A stretch of DNA of 64,000 bases from Mariniflexile maritimum (GCF_009746565.1 NZ_WRPN01000013.1:1-64000); one strand, 5' to 3'. Positions 46,254 through 55,621 are shown, numbered from the stretch's first letter. Made by a program: numbers and translations. The notes: a model not told the origin generated them from the sequence alone.

Positions 46254-47229
46254 AACAGGCAAAACCCAAACAACCATCGAAACCTTAAGCGGCGCATTAA
46301 GGCAGGAAGGCTTTAGCGTTTTTGTGTCTTCCAACAAAAAAAACAAATTATTACGGCTTTTCGATATGCTTTTTGCTGTAATGAAGCACTGCAAAAAAGC
46401 CGATTATGTTTTAATTGACACCTACTCTACCCAAAACTTTTATTATGCCTATTTAAGCAGTCAACTATGTCGTGTTTTTCATTTAAAATACATTCCCATT
46501 TTACATGGTGGCCATTTACCAAACCGTTTAAAAACAAGCCCCAGATTATCAAAAGCGCTGTTTAAACATGCCTTTATAAATGTGGCGCCTTCAGAATATA
46601 TGGTATCCGAATTTAAAGCCCTTGGCTATTCAAACTGCATCTGTATTCCTAATAGCATCCACCTAGAACATTACACTTTTAAACAACGCGATTTCAAAAC
46701 CATAAAATTACTTTGGGTGCGCTCGTTTTCAGAAATTTATAATCCGATGTTGGCTGTAAAAATAGTTAAGGCCTTACGCGATGAACACATACCGGCAAGC
46801 TTATGTATGGTAGGGCCCGATAACGATGGCTCGTTACAAAAAACCAAAAGCTATGCGCAAACGTTAGGGGTTGATGTGCACTTTACGGGCAAGCTAACAA
46901 AACCCCAGTGGATAGCCCTTTCTGAAAATTATACGTTATTTATAAACACCAGCAATTTTGATAATATGCCCGTAAGCGTTATAGAGGCCATGGCCTTGGG
47001 GTTGCCCATTATCAGTACGAACGTGGGTGGTTTGCCCTATTTAATTGAACATGAAAAAGAAGGTATTTTGGTGCCTGCAAATGATGAAAACGCCTTTGTG
47101 GAAGCCATAAAAAAAATACTGGCCAATACGGAAACTGCCCATAAAATGATGCAGAACGCCAGAAACAAAGTAACGGCCTATGATTGGAACGTTGTTAAAA
47201 AGTTATGGATTAGTATGCTTCAAAATTAG
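46216..47229 (+). CDS. GT4 family glycosyltransferase
   Basis: A 337-residue GT-B enzyme. YLGNNLSETGKTQTTIETLSG opens the acceptor lobe, IPILHGGHLPNRL and FINVAPSEYMVSEFKALGY follow. LLWVRSFSEIYNPMLAVKIV starts the donor lobe and DNMPVSVIEAMALGLPIISTNVGGLPYLIEHE carries the Ex7E site. The start at ATG 46216 lies 38 bp inside the preceding ligase gene; the overlap is in a different frame and both ends look natural. Confidence 0.9.
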   Translation: MKNLLYLGNNLSETGKTQTTIETLSGALRQEGFSVFVSSNKKNKLLRLFDMLFAVMKHCKKADYVLIDTYSTQNFYYAYLSSQLCRVFHLKYIPILHGGHLPNRLKTSPRLSKALFKHAFINVAPSEYMVSEFKALGYSNCICIPNSIHLEHYTFKQRDFKTIKLLWVRSFSEIYNPMLAVKIVKALRDEHIPASLCMVGPDNDGSLQKTKSYAQTLGVDVHFTGKLTKPQWIALSENYTLFINTSNFDNMPVSVIEAMALGLPIISTNVGGLPYLIEHEKEGILVPANDENAFVEAIKKILANTETAHKMMQNARNKVTAYDWNVVKKLWISMLQN

Positions 47230-47285
47230 AAATATCTATAATTAACTTAGTATCTTTATAACCTCTCAACACATAAACTACAACA

Positions 47286-48677
47286 ATGTCGAAAAAAGGG
47301 ATTCATTTCGAGATTTCAGAACGCAAGGTCTTGTTGCGCATTTTCGACGTCATTTCCATACTTGCCGTTCTCTACTTTGTAAGCAATACCTTCGATTTTG
47401 ATTACTTTACCATCAACCAGGAAAATTGGCGGTGGGCATTTGTGCTTATTTTGTACATCTCCATATTTGGTACTATTTTCGAGCTGTACGATTTACAAAA
47501 ATCGAGCAAGATTGAAAAAATAGCCACAAGCATTGTTTTTACTGCTTCGGTTACGGTTTTATTCTATTTGTTAACGCCCTTTTTCACCCCCATTTTGCCC
47601 GATAACCGGCTTCAGATTATCTACTTTTATTTTGCCATCCTCTTTGCGCTGTTCGTATGGCGCATGGCCTATGTAACGTTTATTGTATCGCCACGGTTTT
47701 ACAAAAAAGTACTTATTGTGGGCGAAATATCGAACATTGAAGCCATTATTGAAGCCTTTGGAAATGCCGACCCCAATTACAAAATCATCGGTTTTATTAA
47801 TTGTGAGCACAAAAAACAGGATAAAATTAAATTTAAAGGCATTATTGAATACAGCCCCAAACAAATTTATCAGGTTATAAAAGAGGAACACATTTCGGAA
47901 ATTGTTATAGCCAGTTATCACTCAAGTTCAATCACTCCTGAAATTTACAAAGACCTCATCACCCTTTTGGAAGGTGGCTTTCCCATAAAAGAATACACAC
48001 GGGTTTATGAAGATATGATGCAACGCGTTCCGGTTCAATTTGTTGGCAAGGATTTTTACCGCTATTTTCCGTTTAGCCGAAGCAACCACAATAAGTTGTA
48101 TTTGTTTTTTCAGCGTTTGTTCGACTTATCGATAGCCGTTATTGGACTCTTATTCGGCCTCCTGGTGGTTCCTTTGGTTTTAATAGGAAATTTATTTGGC
48201 AACCGCGGCCCGCTTTTCTATTCGCAAGAACGCATTGGTAAAAACGGCAACCTTTTCAAAATCATAAAATTTCGCACCATGATAAAAAACGCCGAAACCG
48301 GTGGTGCGGTTTGGGCAAAAAAAAACGATGTGCGCATTACGCCATTTGGTAAATTTTTAAGAAATTCCCGGCTGGACGAAATACCGCAATTTATAAACAT
48401 CCTAAAAGGCGACATGAGCTTGATTGGGCCCCGACCCGAGCGCCCGCACTTTGTTAGGCAATTATCGCAAATACTACCCTTTTATGAAACCCGCCACATC
48501 GTAAAACCCGGACTTACAGGTTGGGCGCAAGTAAAAACCCGTTACGGATCTTCGGTAGATGATAGCTTGCTTAAACTGCAATACGACCTGTATTATATTA
48601 AGCACCGTAGCTTTTTGTTGGATGTTAATATTTTTATTAAAACCCTTAGCACCATGATTTTTTATAGGGGGCAGTAG
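47286..48677 (+). CDS. Polyprenyl-phosphate sugar-1-phosphate transferase (WcaJ/WbaP type)
   Basis: Starts glycan assembly by moving a sugar phosphate from a UDP-sugar to undecaprenyl phosphate. The 463-residue protein has four N-terminal membrane segments (about 15-135), a cytoplasmic CoA-binding-like region, and the re-entrant helix before the catalytic domain. GPLFYSQERIGKNGNLFKIIKFRTM, LRNSRLDEIPQFINILKGDMSLIGPRPE and PGLTGWAQVKTRYG are the Bac_transf signatures. The sugar is probably glucose or galactose, unproven. It ends the locus, 57 bp after the last GT4 gene. No Wzx flippase is present. Confidence 0.93.
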   Translation: MSKKGIHFEISERKVLLRIFDVISILAVLYFVSNTFDFDYFTINQENWRWAFVLILYISIFGTIFELYDLQKSSKIEKIATSIVFTASVTVLFYLLTPFFTPILPDNRLQIIYFYFAILFALFVWRMAYVTFIVSPRFYKKVLIVGEISNIEAIIEAFGNADPNYKIIGFINCEHKKQDKIKFKGIIEYSPKQIYQVIKEEHISEIVIASYHSSSITPEIYKDLITLLEGGFPIKEYTRVYEDMMQRVPVQFVGKDFYRYFPFSRSNHNKLYLFFQRLFDLSIAVIGLLFGLLVVPLVLIGNLFGNRGPLFYSQERIGKNGNLFKIIKFRTMIKNAETGGAVWAKKNDVRITPFGKFLRNSRLDEIPQFINILKGDMSLIGPRPERPHFVRQLSQILPFYETRHIVKPGLTGWAQVKTRYGSSVDDSLLKLQYDLYYIKHRSFLLDVNIFIKTLSTMIFYRGQ

Positions 48678-48818
48678 TTGGGTTTGGGGTTTCTATTATG
48701 ACTTTTTTCTATTGTTCAACCGTCTCCCGTTTTAAAAAAACCTTTGCGCCTTTGCGAGAAAATAAGTGGTAGTTTTGGAAGCTATCAGGATGCTTCTTCC
48801 GCCATCAAAACCTTAATG

Positions 48819-50003
48819 TTAAAGTTCAATACTATCTGCTTTATAAAAGCCAATCAAAAACACATACCTTACCAACAACGCTATCAATAAAGGAATCAAT
48901 CCAATGGCAAAAACCTGTACGCCCACAATCCAATGAAAGGTTAATAAGCACAGCAGAATTACCAAAAACTTTAAATAACGCACAAACCATGCGCTTGGGT
49001 TTACCCGAACCACTTGACCCATTACAAAAATATTAAGCACAAAAGCCCAAAGCAGATTGTAATTTTGGTGCGTGCCCTTGTGGTCGGTTGCAAACCACAG
49101 TAGTAAAATTAAAATACCCACAAGTCCCGTTATGCTAAACAAAGTAACATCTAGCCACCTACTGCGTGTATGTTTTTTGAAATCAGTATAGGTTCTGTAA
49201 AGAATAAAAAGACCGATAATTCCAAAAACGACCAATGGACTGGTGAAAAAATCGGTTGGTTTTGGTATAGGCACCGCTTTATAAAGCACCTTATTTTCTT
49301 TAACCAACGGTTTATTGGTGTTTTTTATGCGTGCTATTTCAAAGAATTTATGGATGTTTTCCGGAAGAAACATTTCTTCTTCGGCAGATGTTTTTCTATC
49401 GATTACCGAGCCTAATGCCACATCAATACCCAAACTTCCCCATGAATTTTTATGAAGGTTTTCTTGAATTAAGGTTCGGAAGGTTTTGGGCTGAAAATCT
49501 TGGGGCTTATTGAATACAATGGCGTTATTTAAAACATTTTGAAGCACATCCTTCATTTTGGTAGCACAATTATCATAAAAGAAATCGTAAAGGTAGGCAC
49601 GGTTTTCTGGCCTGTAATTGTTTAGCAAATAATTGAACAATTTCTGTTTTTCGGTTTGTGATAGATTTAAAACCTGCTCTTTGATGCTTCGGTTTTGCGA
49701 TGTATAAGCTTCAAAAAAATCCTCGTAATAATTCAACCCCATTAAATAATTGAGTTTTCCTTGGGCAAATTTGGTATAGAAATGAGGCGTGTTAAAATCG
49801 TAAACACCATAGTTAAAAACCACATCAATACCTTTTACGGGATCTTTTATCCTGAAAGCACTATGCCCAAACGAATCGTTTAAGGAGGTACCGGGGCCAA
49901 TGGTAAGCACGCTCATTTCAGCTTGTTCGGATAGTATATTTTGCTGTGCGTATGTTAGTTTTGAAGCTAGTAAAAGAAATAAAAAAAGTACTGTTTTTTT
50001 CAT
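48819..50003 (-). CDS. DUF4105 membrane protein (Lnb type)
   Basis: A 394-residue protein: a signal peptide (to about TYAQ), a periplasmic DUF4105 domain (about 25-200) and five C-terminal membrane segments. The domain contains GPGTSLNDSFGHSAFRIKD with a conserved His, and YDFFYDNCATKMKDVL with a conserved Asp-Asn-Cys. These are the likely catalytic residues; the family is now linked to lipoprotein N-acylation (Lnb) in Bacteroidota. That would place it in the inner membrane, adding the third acyl chain to lipoproteins. Downstream of the PorV/PorQ-like gene by 10 bp, same strand. Confidence 0.82.
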   Translation of the reverse strand: MKKTVLFLFLLLASKLTYAQQNILSEQAEMSVLTIGPGTSLNDSFGHSAFRIKDPVKGIDVVFNYGVYDFNTPHFYTKFAQGKLNYLMGLNYYEDFFEAYTSQNRSIKEQVLNLSQTEKQKLFNYLLNNYRPENRAYLYDFFYDNCATKMKDVLQNVLNNAIVFNKPQDFQPKTFRTLIQENLHKNSWGSLGIDVALGSVIDRKTSAEEEMFLPENIHKFFEIARIKNTNKPLVKENKVLYKAVPIPKPTDFFTSPLVVFGIIGLFILYRTYTDFKKHTRSRWLDVTLFSITGLVGILILLLWFATDHKGTHQNYNLLWAFVLNIFVMGQVVRVNPSAWFVRYLKFLVILLCLLTFHWIVGVQVFAIGLIPLLIALLVRYVFLIGFYKADSIEL

Positions 50004-50013
50004 GTAGCAAAAT

Positions 50014-51111
50014 TTACCTAAAGATACTAAAATCGAGTTTTAACGAAAACACATTGGAATAGAGTGCCACACTTTGGTCGCCAATATCGGTAAACGCATA
50101 ATCTATTTGAATACCATTGTATTTAAAACCAACGCCAAAACTGGGCTGAAAGGTTAATTTTTCGGTACTGTCTATTTGCAGTTCATTTTGAAAATTGCCA
50201 ACACCGGCACGCAAATAAACCATATCAATATAGCCAAATTCAAAGCCCAAAGCAGGATTGATACTGGCGAACGATGAGGAAATTACATCGTTATTCTGTT
50301 CAAAGCGCACATTCAAATTTGCCGCTGCCAACAGTGTATAATCAAAATTAAAATCAAACAATTTAGAAACGCCCATTTGTAGTTTGGGAATGGTAATTTC
50401 GGTAGTTTCGGGCAGTTCTTGGTTTTGGCCCGCTACGGCATCCTGTATTTTTTTAAAGGCATCCTTATCAATAGCCCAAGCATTAAAAGTAGTGGTGATA
50501 TCGCGCGCCATCAGTCCAAATTTCCAATCGTTATCGGTTTCAAACTGTATGCCGGCATCAAACCCAAAGCCCCAAGACGATGCGAAATCGCCAATAACGC
50601 GCCGTATGACCTTGGCATTCACGCCATAATTGAGTCCGCGTACGGGCAATGAACGCGCATACGAAAAGGTTAGGGCATAATCGGCCGTAGAAAACAAACT
50701 GATACGGTCGTATTTTATATTCCCTTGGTCGTCAATAAGTTGGGTGGTATTTAAAATATCATCAACCGCAAAACGGATTAGCGAGATGCCAACGGCACTT
50801 TCATTATCCAAGGGTTTTGCAAACGCCACATAATCGTAATTGGCAATATTGGCAAAGTAACTGGAGTGCATCAAAGCCAGTTGGCTATCTTCCAATTTCA
50901 GCAGGCCCGCAGGATTCCAATAACTTGAATTTACGTCGGCCGTTTGCGCCGTTATGGCATTGCTCATGCCCAAAGCAGCGGCATCAACGCCTATATTCAA
51001 AAACTCGTTGGAATATTTCCGAACGGTTTGACTAGAAACAGATAGCGCCATGAAACAGCTTAATGCAGTGATGTAAATTCTCAATCGCAATTTTTTTACA
51101 AAGATGCACAT
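50014..51111 (-). CDS. PorV/PorQ-family outer-membrane protein
   Basis: A 365-residue beta-barrel protein with an N-terminal signal (ISALS-type end at about VSSQ). The opening of the mature part, EFLNIGVDAAALGMSNAITA and VNSSYWNPAGLL, is the PorV/PorQ (UPF0164) signature, and the rest is repeating amphipathic strands ending in FSLKLDFSIFR with a terminal aromatic/Arg. Members serve type IX secretion or act as FadL-like transporters. The subtype is not clear. A later ATG at 51090ish is an alternative start. Coupled to the Lnb-type gene. Confidence 0.83.
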   Translation of the reverse strand: MCIFVKKLRLRIYITALSCFMALSVSSQTVRKYSNEFLNIGVDAAALGMSNAITAQTADVNSSYWNPAGLLKLEDSQLALMHSSYFANIANYDYVAFAKPLDNESAVGISLIRFAVDDILNTTQLIDDQGNIKYDRISLFSTADYALTFSYARSLPVRGLNYGVNAKVIRRVIGDFASSWGFGFDAGIQFETDNDWKFGLMARDITTTFNAWAIDKDAFKKIQDAVAGQNQELPETTEITIPKLQMGVSKLFDFNFDYTLLAAANLNVRFEQNNDVISSSFASINPALGFEFGYIDMVYLRAGVGNFQNELQIDSTEKLTFQPSFGVGFKYNGIQIDYAFTDIGDQSVALYSNVFSLKLDFSIFR

Positions 51112-51199
51112 AATTTATAAACCTATAAACTTGAAATTATCACAGATATTGCTTTAGACGAAAATTGTTTGCTATTTTTACACGATTAAAACTAAAGCC

Positions 51200-51949
51200 A
51201 TGAAGCAGCATATACCCAATGTATTAACCCTTTTGAATTTGTTATGCGGAACAATTGCCATTATTTTTGCCGTAAACAACCATTTTGTTGCGGCGGCATT
51301 ATTTGTTTTTCTCGGTATATTTTTCGATTTTTTTGATGGTTTTATAGCCAGAAAATTAAACGTACAAAGCGACCTGGGCGTGCAACTGGATTCGCTTGCC
51401 GATATGGTTACCAGTGGCGTTGTGCCCGGAATTATTATGTACAAACTGCTTTTTTTAACCTTGGATGCACCGGAAATGACCAGCGAGTGGAGTTCAACCT
51501 TCCATTGGAGCAGTGTAAAATTACCCCTTTTGCCTGTTGTTGGCTTGTGCATTACTTTGGCTTCGGCCTACCGACTTGCAAAATTTAATATCGACGAAGA
51601 CCAACAAACCTATTTTAAAGGCCTGCCAACACCTGCAAACGCTTTATTGATAATTTCCCTGCCATTAATTATAGAATTTCAAAATAACGATTATCTAAAC
51701 GCCATCATCATCAACCAATGGTTTTTAGTGTGTTTAACGTTGTTAAGTTGCTATCTTTTAAACGCAAACATTAAATTATTTGCCCTTAAATTTAAAAACT
51801 GGGGTTTTAAGGCCAATGCCACCCGTTATATTTTCTTGATACTTTGTGTTTTATCTTTAATTTTTATGCAATTTGCCGCCATTCCTGTAATCATCTTAAT
51901 TTATATTGGCATGTCTATTTTCGATAATTTAGCTTCCAAATTAAAATAA
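51200..51949 (+). CDS. pssA: CDP-diacylglycerol-serine O-phosphatidyltransferase
   Basis: Makes phosphatidylserine, the precursor of phosphatidylethanolamine, in the inner membrane. The 249-residue protein has about seven hydrophobic segments. The CDP-alcohol phosphotransferase motif DGFIARKLNVQSDLGVQLD (residues about 50-68), continuing SLAD, has the expected DG-AR-G-D-D spacing. HIPNVLTLLNLLCGTIAI is the conserved PssA start. Divergent from the PorV/PorQ-like gene with about 90 bp between. Confidence 0.93.
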   Translation: MKQHIPNVLTLLNLLCGTIAIIFAVNNHFVAAALFVFLGIFFDFFDGFIARKLNVQSDLGVQLDSLADMVTSGVVPGIIMYKLLFLTLDAPEMTSEWSSTFHWSSVKLPLLPVVGLCITLASAYRLAKFNIDEDQQTYFKGLPTPANALLIISLPLIIEFQNNDYLNAIIINQWFLVCLTLLSCYLLNANIKLFALKFKNWGFKANATRYIFLILCVLSLIFMQFAAIPVIILIYIGMSIFDNLASKLK

Positions 51950-51962
51950 CAACATTCAATTT

Positions 51963-52838
51963 ATGGCATCAGGTTTTTTTGCATTATTAGATGATATTGG
52001 CGCACTTATGGACGATGTGGTGGTTATGAGCAAAATTACCACCAAAAAAACAGCGGGTATTTTAGGGGATGATTTGGCGGTTAACGCCGAAAAAGCCACC
52101 GGGTTTGTATCGTCCAGAGAATTGCCCGTTTTGTGGGCCATCACCAAAGGCTCGTTTTTAAACAAACTCATTATTTTACCCATTGCTTTTTTACTCAGTT
52201 CCTTTTTACCATGGGCGGTAACCTTAATTTTGGTATTGGGTGGCGTGTATTTGGCTTATGAAGGTGTTGAAAAAATAGTGCACTCTTTTGGGAAACACAA
52301 ACAGGAAACCAAAGAAATAAAAATGGAGCCCCTTGCGGAAGAAGATGTTGTGGCGGCCGAAAAAAAGAAGATAAAATCGGCCATTGTAACCGACTTTATC
52401 CTATCGGTTGAAATCGTTATCATTGCATTAGGAACCGTATTGGGTAAGCCTATCTTGTTTCAAGTGCTCGTGGTTTCCATTGTTGCCATTTTAGCGACCA
52501 TTGGCGTTTACGGCATTGTAGCCATGATTGTTAGGATGGACGACTTAGGGTTCAGGCTCATAAAAAACAGCAAAAATAAAAACGGCTTTTTTGCAGGCAT
52601 CGGTCATTTTCTGGTTAGGGCCTTGCCTTGGGTTATAAAAAGTTTATCGGTTATTGGCACCATTGCCCTTATTTTGGTGGCCGGTGGTATTTTTACCCAT
52701 AATATCGCGTTTTTACACCATTTTATGGAAATGGTTCCAAGTTTTATTAAAGATTTTATTATAGGACTTTTGGTAGGTTTTATGGCGCTATTACTGTTTA
52801 AATTACTTGGAAGTATTGTAAAAATGATTAAAAAGTGA
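51963..52838 (+). CDS. DUF808 membrane protein
   Basis: A 291-residue inner-membrane protein of the DUF808 (YedI) family. The N-terminal SGFFALLDDIGALMDDVVVMSKITTKKTAGILGDDLAVNA is split by conserved aspartates (motif start ASGFFALLDDIGALMDDV), and about six membrane segments follow from residue 60 on. A charged cytoplasmic loop lies around residues 110-140. The molecular role is not established. It starts 13 bp after pssA, so it is probably in the same transcript. Confidence 0.88.
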   Translation: MASGFFALLDDIGALMDDVVVMSKITTKKTAGILGDDLAVNAEKATGFVSSRELPVLWAITKGSFLNKLIILPIAFLLSSFLPWAVTLILVLGGVYLAYEGVEKIVHSFGKHKQETKEIKMEPLAEEDVVAAEKKKIKSAIVTDFILSVEIVIIALGTVLGKPILFQVLVVSIVAILATIGVYGIVAMIVRMDDLGFRLIKNSKNKNGFFAGIGHFLVRALPWVIKSLSVIGTIALILVAGGIFTHNIAFLHHFMEMVPSFIKDFIIGLLVGFMALLLFKLLGSIVKMIKK

Positions 52839-52897
52839 TTTTTCTTAAAAACTGATTCTTTTTTTCATTGAACAGCTTCCTAACAAATCATCAAAGC

Positions 52898-53671
52898 ATG
52901 CTGTATCAAATTAAAGCTTACCTAAACTTCATCTTAAAATCGACCAACCAGCACGGGGTCCATTCCCCTTTTGTTTATCATTTGGTGAGCAACTGTTTTT
53001 ACGACAAAACTAATTATGAAGCATATAAAAACATTCACAACCATAAAAAGCAGCTTCTTAAAAACAAAACCCAGCTAATTGTAACCGATTTAGGCGCAGG
53101 CTCCAACCTTACCAAACAACGGGAACGCCGCGTTTCAGAAATTGCCAAAAACGCTGGCACCACCCTAAAAAGAGCCGAACTTTTATACCGGCTCGTCGCC
53201 TATTTTAAACCAAATGCCGTATTGGAGTTAGGCACTTCCCTTGGCATTGCAACTCATGCTATAAGTTTGGCAAATCCTGAAGCCCGCATTACCACCATTG
53301 AAGGCTGCCCGAATATTTCAAATTTTACGAAAGCTAATTTTGAAAAACATTCATTAAAAAACATTCATTTAATAACAGGAAATTTTAATGATGCCATTGA
53401 AAAACTAAAACCAAACCCCTACGACCTTGTTTTTTTTGACGGTAACCACACAAAAGAAGCTACCTTACATTATTTTGAAACCCTTTTACAAACGGCACAT
53501 AACGATTCGGTGTTTATTTTTGATGATATTTATTGGTCGAAACCCATGACAGAAGCTTGGGAAACCATCAAAAAACACCCAAAAGTAACGGTAACCATCG
53601 ATACCTTTTATTGGGGAATTGTTTTTTTTAGGAAAGAACAATTGAAAGAACATTTTGTTATTCGGGTTTAG
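52898..53671 (+). CDS. Class I SAM methyltransferase (O-methyltransferase type)
   Basis: About 257 residues from ATG 52898; an in-frame TTG at 52868 would add ten residues. NQHGVHSPFVYHLVSNCFYD at the N-terminus is typical of a Bacteroidota family. AVLELGTSLGIATHAISLA is motif I, TIEGCPNISNFTKANF motif II, YDLVFFDGNHTKEATLHYF motif III and VFIFDDIYWSKPMTEAW motif IV with metal-binding Asp. It resembles small-molecule catechol-type O-methyltransferases; the substrate is unknown. Confidence 0.82.
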   Translation: MLYQIKAYLNFILKSTNQHGVHSPFVYHLVSNCFYDKTNYEAYKNIHNHKKQLLKNKTQLIVTDLGAGSNLTKQRERRVSEIAKNAGTTLKRAELLYRLVAYFKPNAVLELGTSLGIATHAISLANPEARITTIEGCPNISNFTKANFEKHSLKNIHLITGNFNDAIEKLKPNPYDLVFFDGNHTKEATLHYFETLLQTAHNDSVFIFDDIYWSKPMTEAWETIKKHPKVTVTIDTFYWGIVFFRKEQLKEHFVIRV

Positions 53672-53722
53672 GTGTTTAAAAAAAACTCTATTTCACTTTT
53701 CAGAGAAAAAATATAACTTCGT

Positions 53723-53730
53723 TAACTTTG
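53723..53730 (+). promoter_or_regulatory. Candidate -7 box before the TehB-like gene
   Basis: TAACTTTG fits TAnnTTTG and lies about 57 bp before ATG 53788. No clear -33 element is seen. Confidence 0.4.
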
Positions 53731-53787
53731 GCAAACCATTAAAATAATTTCATAGTCTTTTTAGTTATGTGCAATTTAAAAACCAAT

Positions 53788-54405
53788 ATGGAAGAATTTT
53801 GGAATAACAGATATAAGAAAAAAGAATTCGCATACGGAAAGAACCCTAATGTGTTCTTTAAGAATACCATCAACAAACTAAATGTATCTGGAAAACTACT
53901 TCTACCTGCCGAAGGAGAAGGTAGAAATGCCGTTTATGCCGCAAAATTAGGATTAAATGTATTTGCTTTTGACATTAGCGAAGCAGGAAAAAATAAAGCG
54001 AAAGAATTAGCTAAATCAGAAAATGTGACTATTGATTATAGGGTTGGAGAGCTGAATCAGCTAAATCTTAAAAAAAATAGTTTTGATGCTCTAGCGCTAA
54101 TTTATGCTCATTTTCCAGAAAACGAAAAAGAGACATTACACAAGGATTTAGCTGAATTAATAAAACCAAATGGGTATCTGATTTTGGAAGGCTTTAGTGT
54201 TAATAATCTGGAACTTCTCAAAAAGAACCCTAAAATTGGAGGTCCGGCAATAAGAGCAATGTTGTTTTCAAAGCAGGAAATTAAAGACACTTTCAAAAAT
54301 TTTGAAATCATTGAACTTGAAGAGACACAAATAGAATTAAATGAAGGACGTTTTCACAACGGATTAGCAAGTGTAATTAGGTTTATTGGGAAAAAAAATG
54401 TGTAA
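53788..54405 (+). CDS. Class I SAM methyltransferase (TehB-like)
   Basis: About 205 residues from ATG 53788 (EEFWNNRYKKKEFAYG follows); an upstream ATG at 53767 would add seven residues. LLLPAEGEGRNAVYAAKLG is motif I, VFAFDISEAGKNKAKELA motif II and YRVGELNQLNL plus FDALALIYAHFPENEKETL motifs III-IV. This fits the small TehB/thiopurine-type methyltransferases linked to tellurite or thiol detoxification. Codon use is more A/T-ending than in the neighbours, which may point to recent acquisition. It stands alone, with 280 bp of gene-free sequence after it. Confidence 0.82.
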   Translation: MEEFWNNRYKKKEFAYGKNPNVFFKNTINKLNVSGKLLLPAEGEGRNAVYAAKLGLNVFAFDISEAGKNKAKELAKSENVTIDYRVGELNQLNLKKNSFDALALIYAHFPENEKETLHKDLAELIKPNGYLILEGFSVNNLELLKKNPKIGGPAIRAMLFSKQEIKDTFKNFEIIELEETQIELNEGRFHNGLASVIRFIGKKNV

Positions 54406-54686
54406 AAATATATTACGAGTCGTTGTTAACACCAAGGTTTAGCCATTTTTGTCTAGTCGTTTACTTTGTTATAACGCCTGTTAAAATTTAAATTTAATTA
54501 GTAAATAGCATCTTTTATTTTGGATGCCTACCGTCGCAGGAATAGCAAGCATTTGAATACTAAAGGAAAGATTTAGAATCCTTGAGTGTGCTTCTTGACC
54601 TTTGGTAAAATTCAAAGAAATCATTATTCGTGAATTCGTACCAAAAAACTTTTAACTTTTAATATTTTACTTCTAACTTTGAAGTT

Positions 54687-55259
54687 ATGAAAATCTACAC
54701 CAAAACAGGCGATAAAGGCACCACCGCATTATTTGGCGGCACCCGCGTACCAAAGCACCACATCCGTATTGAAAGCTACGGTACCGTTGATGAATTGAAC
54801 TCCTATTTAGGCTTAATTCGCGACCAAGATATAAATCAGCATTACAAAGATATACTCATACGTGTTCAAGACCGACTTTTTACGGTGGGCGCTATTTTGG
54901 CGACCCCGCCCGATAAAGCCATTTTAAAAAACGGGAAAGAACGGTTGAATATTCCTAAAATATCTGATGAAGATATTGAGCGATTGGAGCATGAAATAGA
55001 TGCAATGAACGAATCATTACCACCCATGACGCATTTTGTGCTGCCGGGTGGACACCAAACGGTGTCATTCTGTCATATTGCGCGTTGTGTTTGCCGAAGA
55101 GCCGAACGTTTAGCCACGGCACTTAACGATGTGGAACCCATTGATCCGCATACCATCATGTACTTAAATCGCCTATCTGACTATTTGTTTGTATTGGCAC
55201 GAAAATTGACTTTTGACTTGCAAGCACCTGAAGTGAAGTGGATTCCGGAGAAGCAGTGA
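54687..55259 (+). CDS. Cob(I)yrinic acid a,c-diamide adenosyltransferase (PduO type)
   Basis: Transfers adenosyl from ATP to cob(I)alamin to make coenzyme B12. The 190-residue helical protein has the ATP loop KIYTKTGDKGTTALFGG at its start, RIESYGTVDELNSYLG, then FVLPGG and the conserved CRRAERL active-site helix. The C-terminal MYLNRLSDYLFVLARK is also typical. Length is standard. No other cobalamin gene is nearby. A TAACTTTG box ends 5 bp before the ATG, which is too close for a normal promoter. Confidence 0.93.
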   Translation: MKIYTKTGDKGTTALFGGTRVPKHHIRIESYGTVDELNSYLGLIRDQDINQHYKDILIRVQDRLFTVGAILATPPDKAILKNGKERLNIPKISDEDIERLEHEIDAMNESLPPMTHFVLPGGHQTVSFCHIARCVCRRAERLATALNDVEPIDPHTIMYLNRLSDYLFVLARKLTFDLQAPEVKWIPEKQ

Positions 55260-55301
55260 AGTTGGAAGTGCGACGTTTAAAAAGAAGTATTAATAGTGTA
55301 T

Positions 55302-55383
55302 CGTCATTAAGAGGTACGAAGCAATCTCATGAATCGGAATTATTAATTAACAGATTGCTTCGTTGTACCTCCTACCATTGACG
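55302..55383. repeat. REP-like imperfect palindrome
   Basis: CGTCATT at 55302 pairs with ATTGACG at 55377, and AGGTACGAAGCAATCT (55312-55327) pairs with AGATTGCTTCGTtgTACCT (55352-55370) apart from a 2-base bulge. It resembles the widespread extragenic repeat built around CGTCATTGCGAGG and GAAGCAATCT. Transcribed, it would form a long hairpin after the adenosyltransferase gene. Confidence 0.8.
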
Positions 55384-55408
55384 TGAATTTGAATGTTTAT
55401 TGTGATTT

Positions 55409-55506
55409 GCGTTAGGGATTGTAGTGGAAATCCTTTTTTGCCATTAAAAGCAAAAAAGATTGCAACGTAAAGCCCGACCTCCCGATAGCTATCGGGATGG
55501 TAACGC
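55409..55506. repeat. Structured repeat, copy A
   Basis: An outer stem GCGTTA/TAACGC (55409-55414 with 55501-55506) encloses a variable hairpin (T-rich arm 55431-55441 with A-rich arm 55450-55459). Next come the conserved stretch CAACGTAAAGCCCGACC and an 18-bp palindrome TCCCGATAGCTATCGGGA (55480-55497). Copy B at 62442-62523 has the same plan with paired base changes in both stems, so the structure appears to be kept by selection. No gene lies in it. Confidence 0.8.
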
Positions 55507-55591
55507 CATAAATTAAAACACTAGCTATCAGTTAATTAAACAATAAAAACATACGTTCCTAAAAATAATAATTAAATAATTCATTTTTTCC

Positions 55592-55621
55592 TTGTGTGTT
55601 TGAACTAAAAAATTATTTTTG
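55592..55621 (+). promoter_or_regulatory. Promoter of the DUF2795 gene
   Basis: TTG at 55592-55594, 19 bp spacing, then TATTTTTG at 55614-55621. This is a good match to the Bacteroidota TTG-N19-TAnnTTTG pattern, and it lies 24 bp before the ATG. Confidence 0.65.

Noticed and set aside
52398-52838. DUF808 region as a transporter operon with pssA
   Set aside because: No transport motif is seen; cotranscription is likely only from spacing.
54406-54686. Possible attC-like ends (GTTGTTAACACC and CGCCTGTTA) around the TehB-like gene
   Set aside because: The pairing is poor, no partner lies upstream of the gene, and no integrase is visible.
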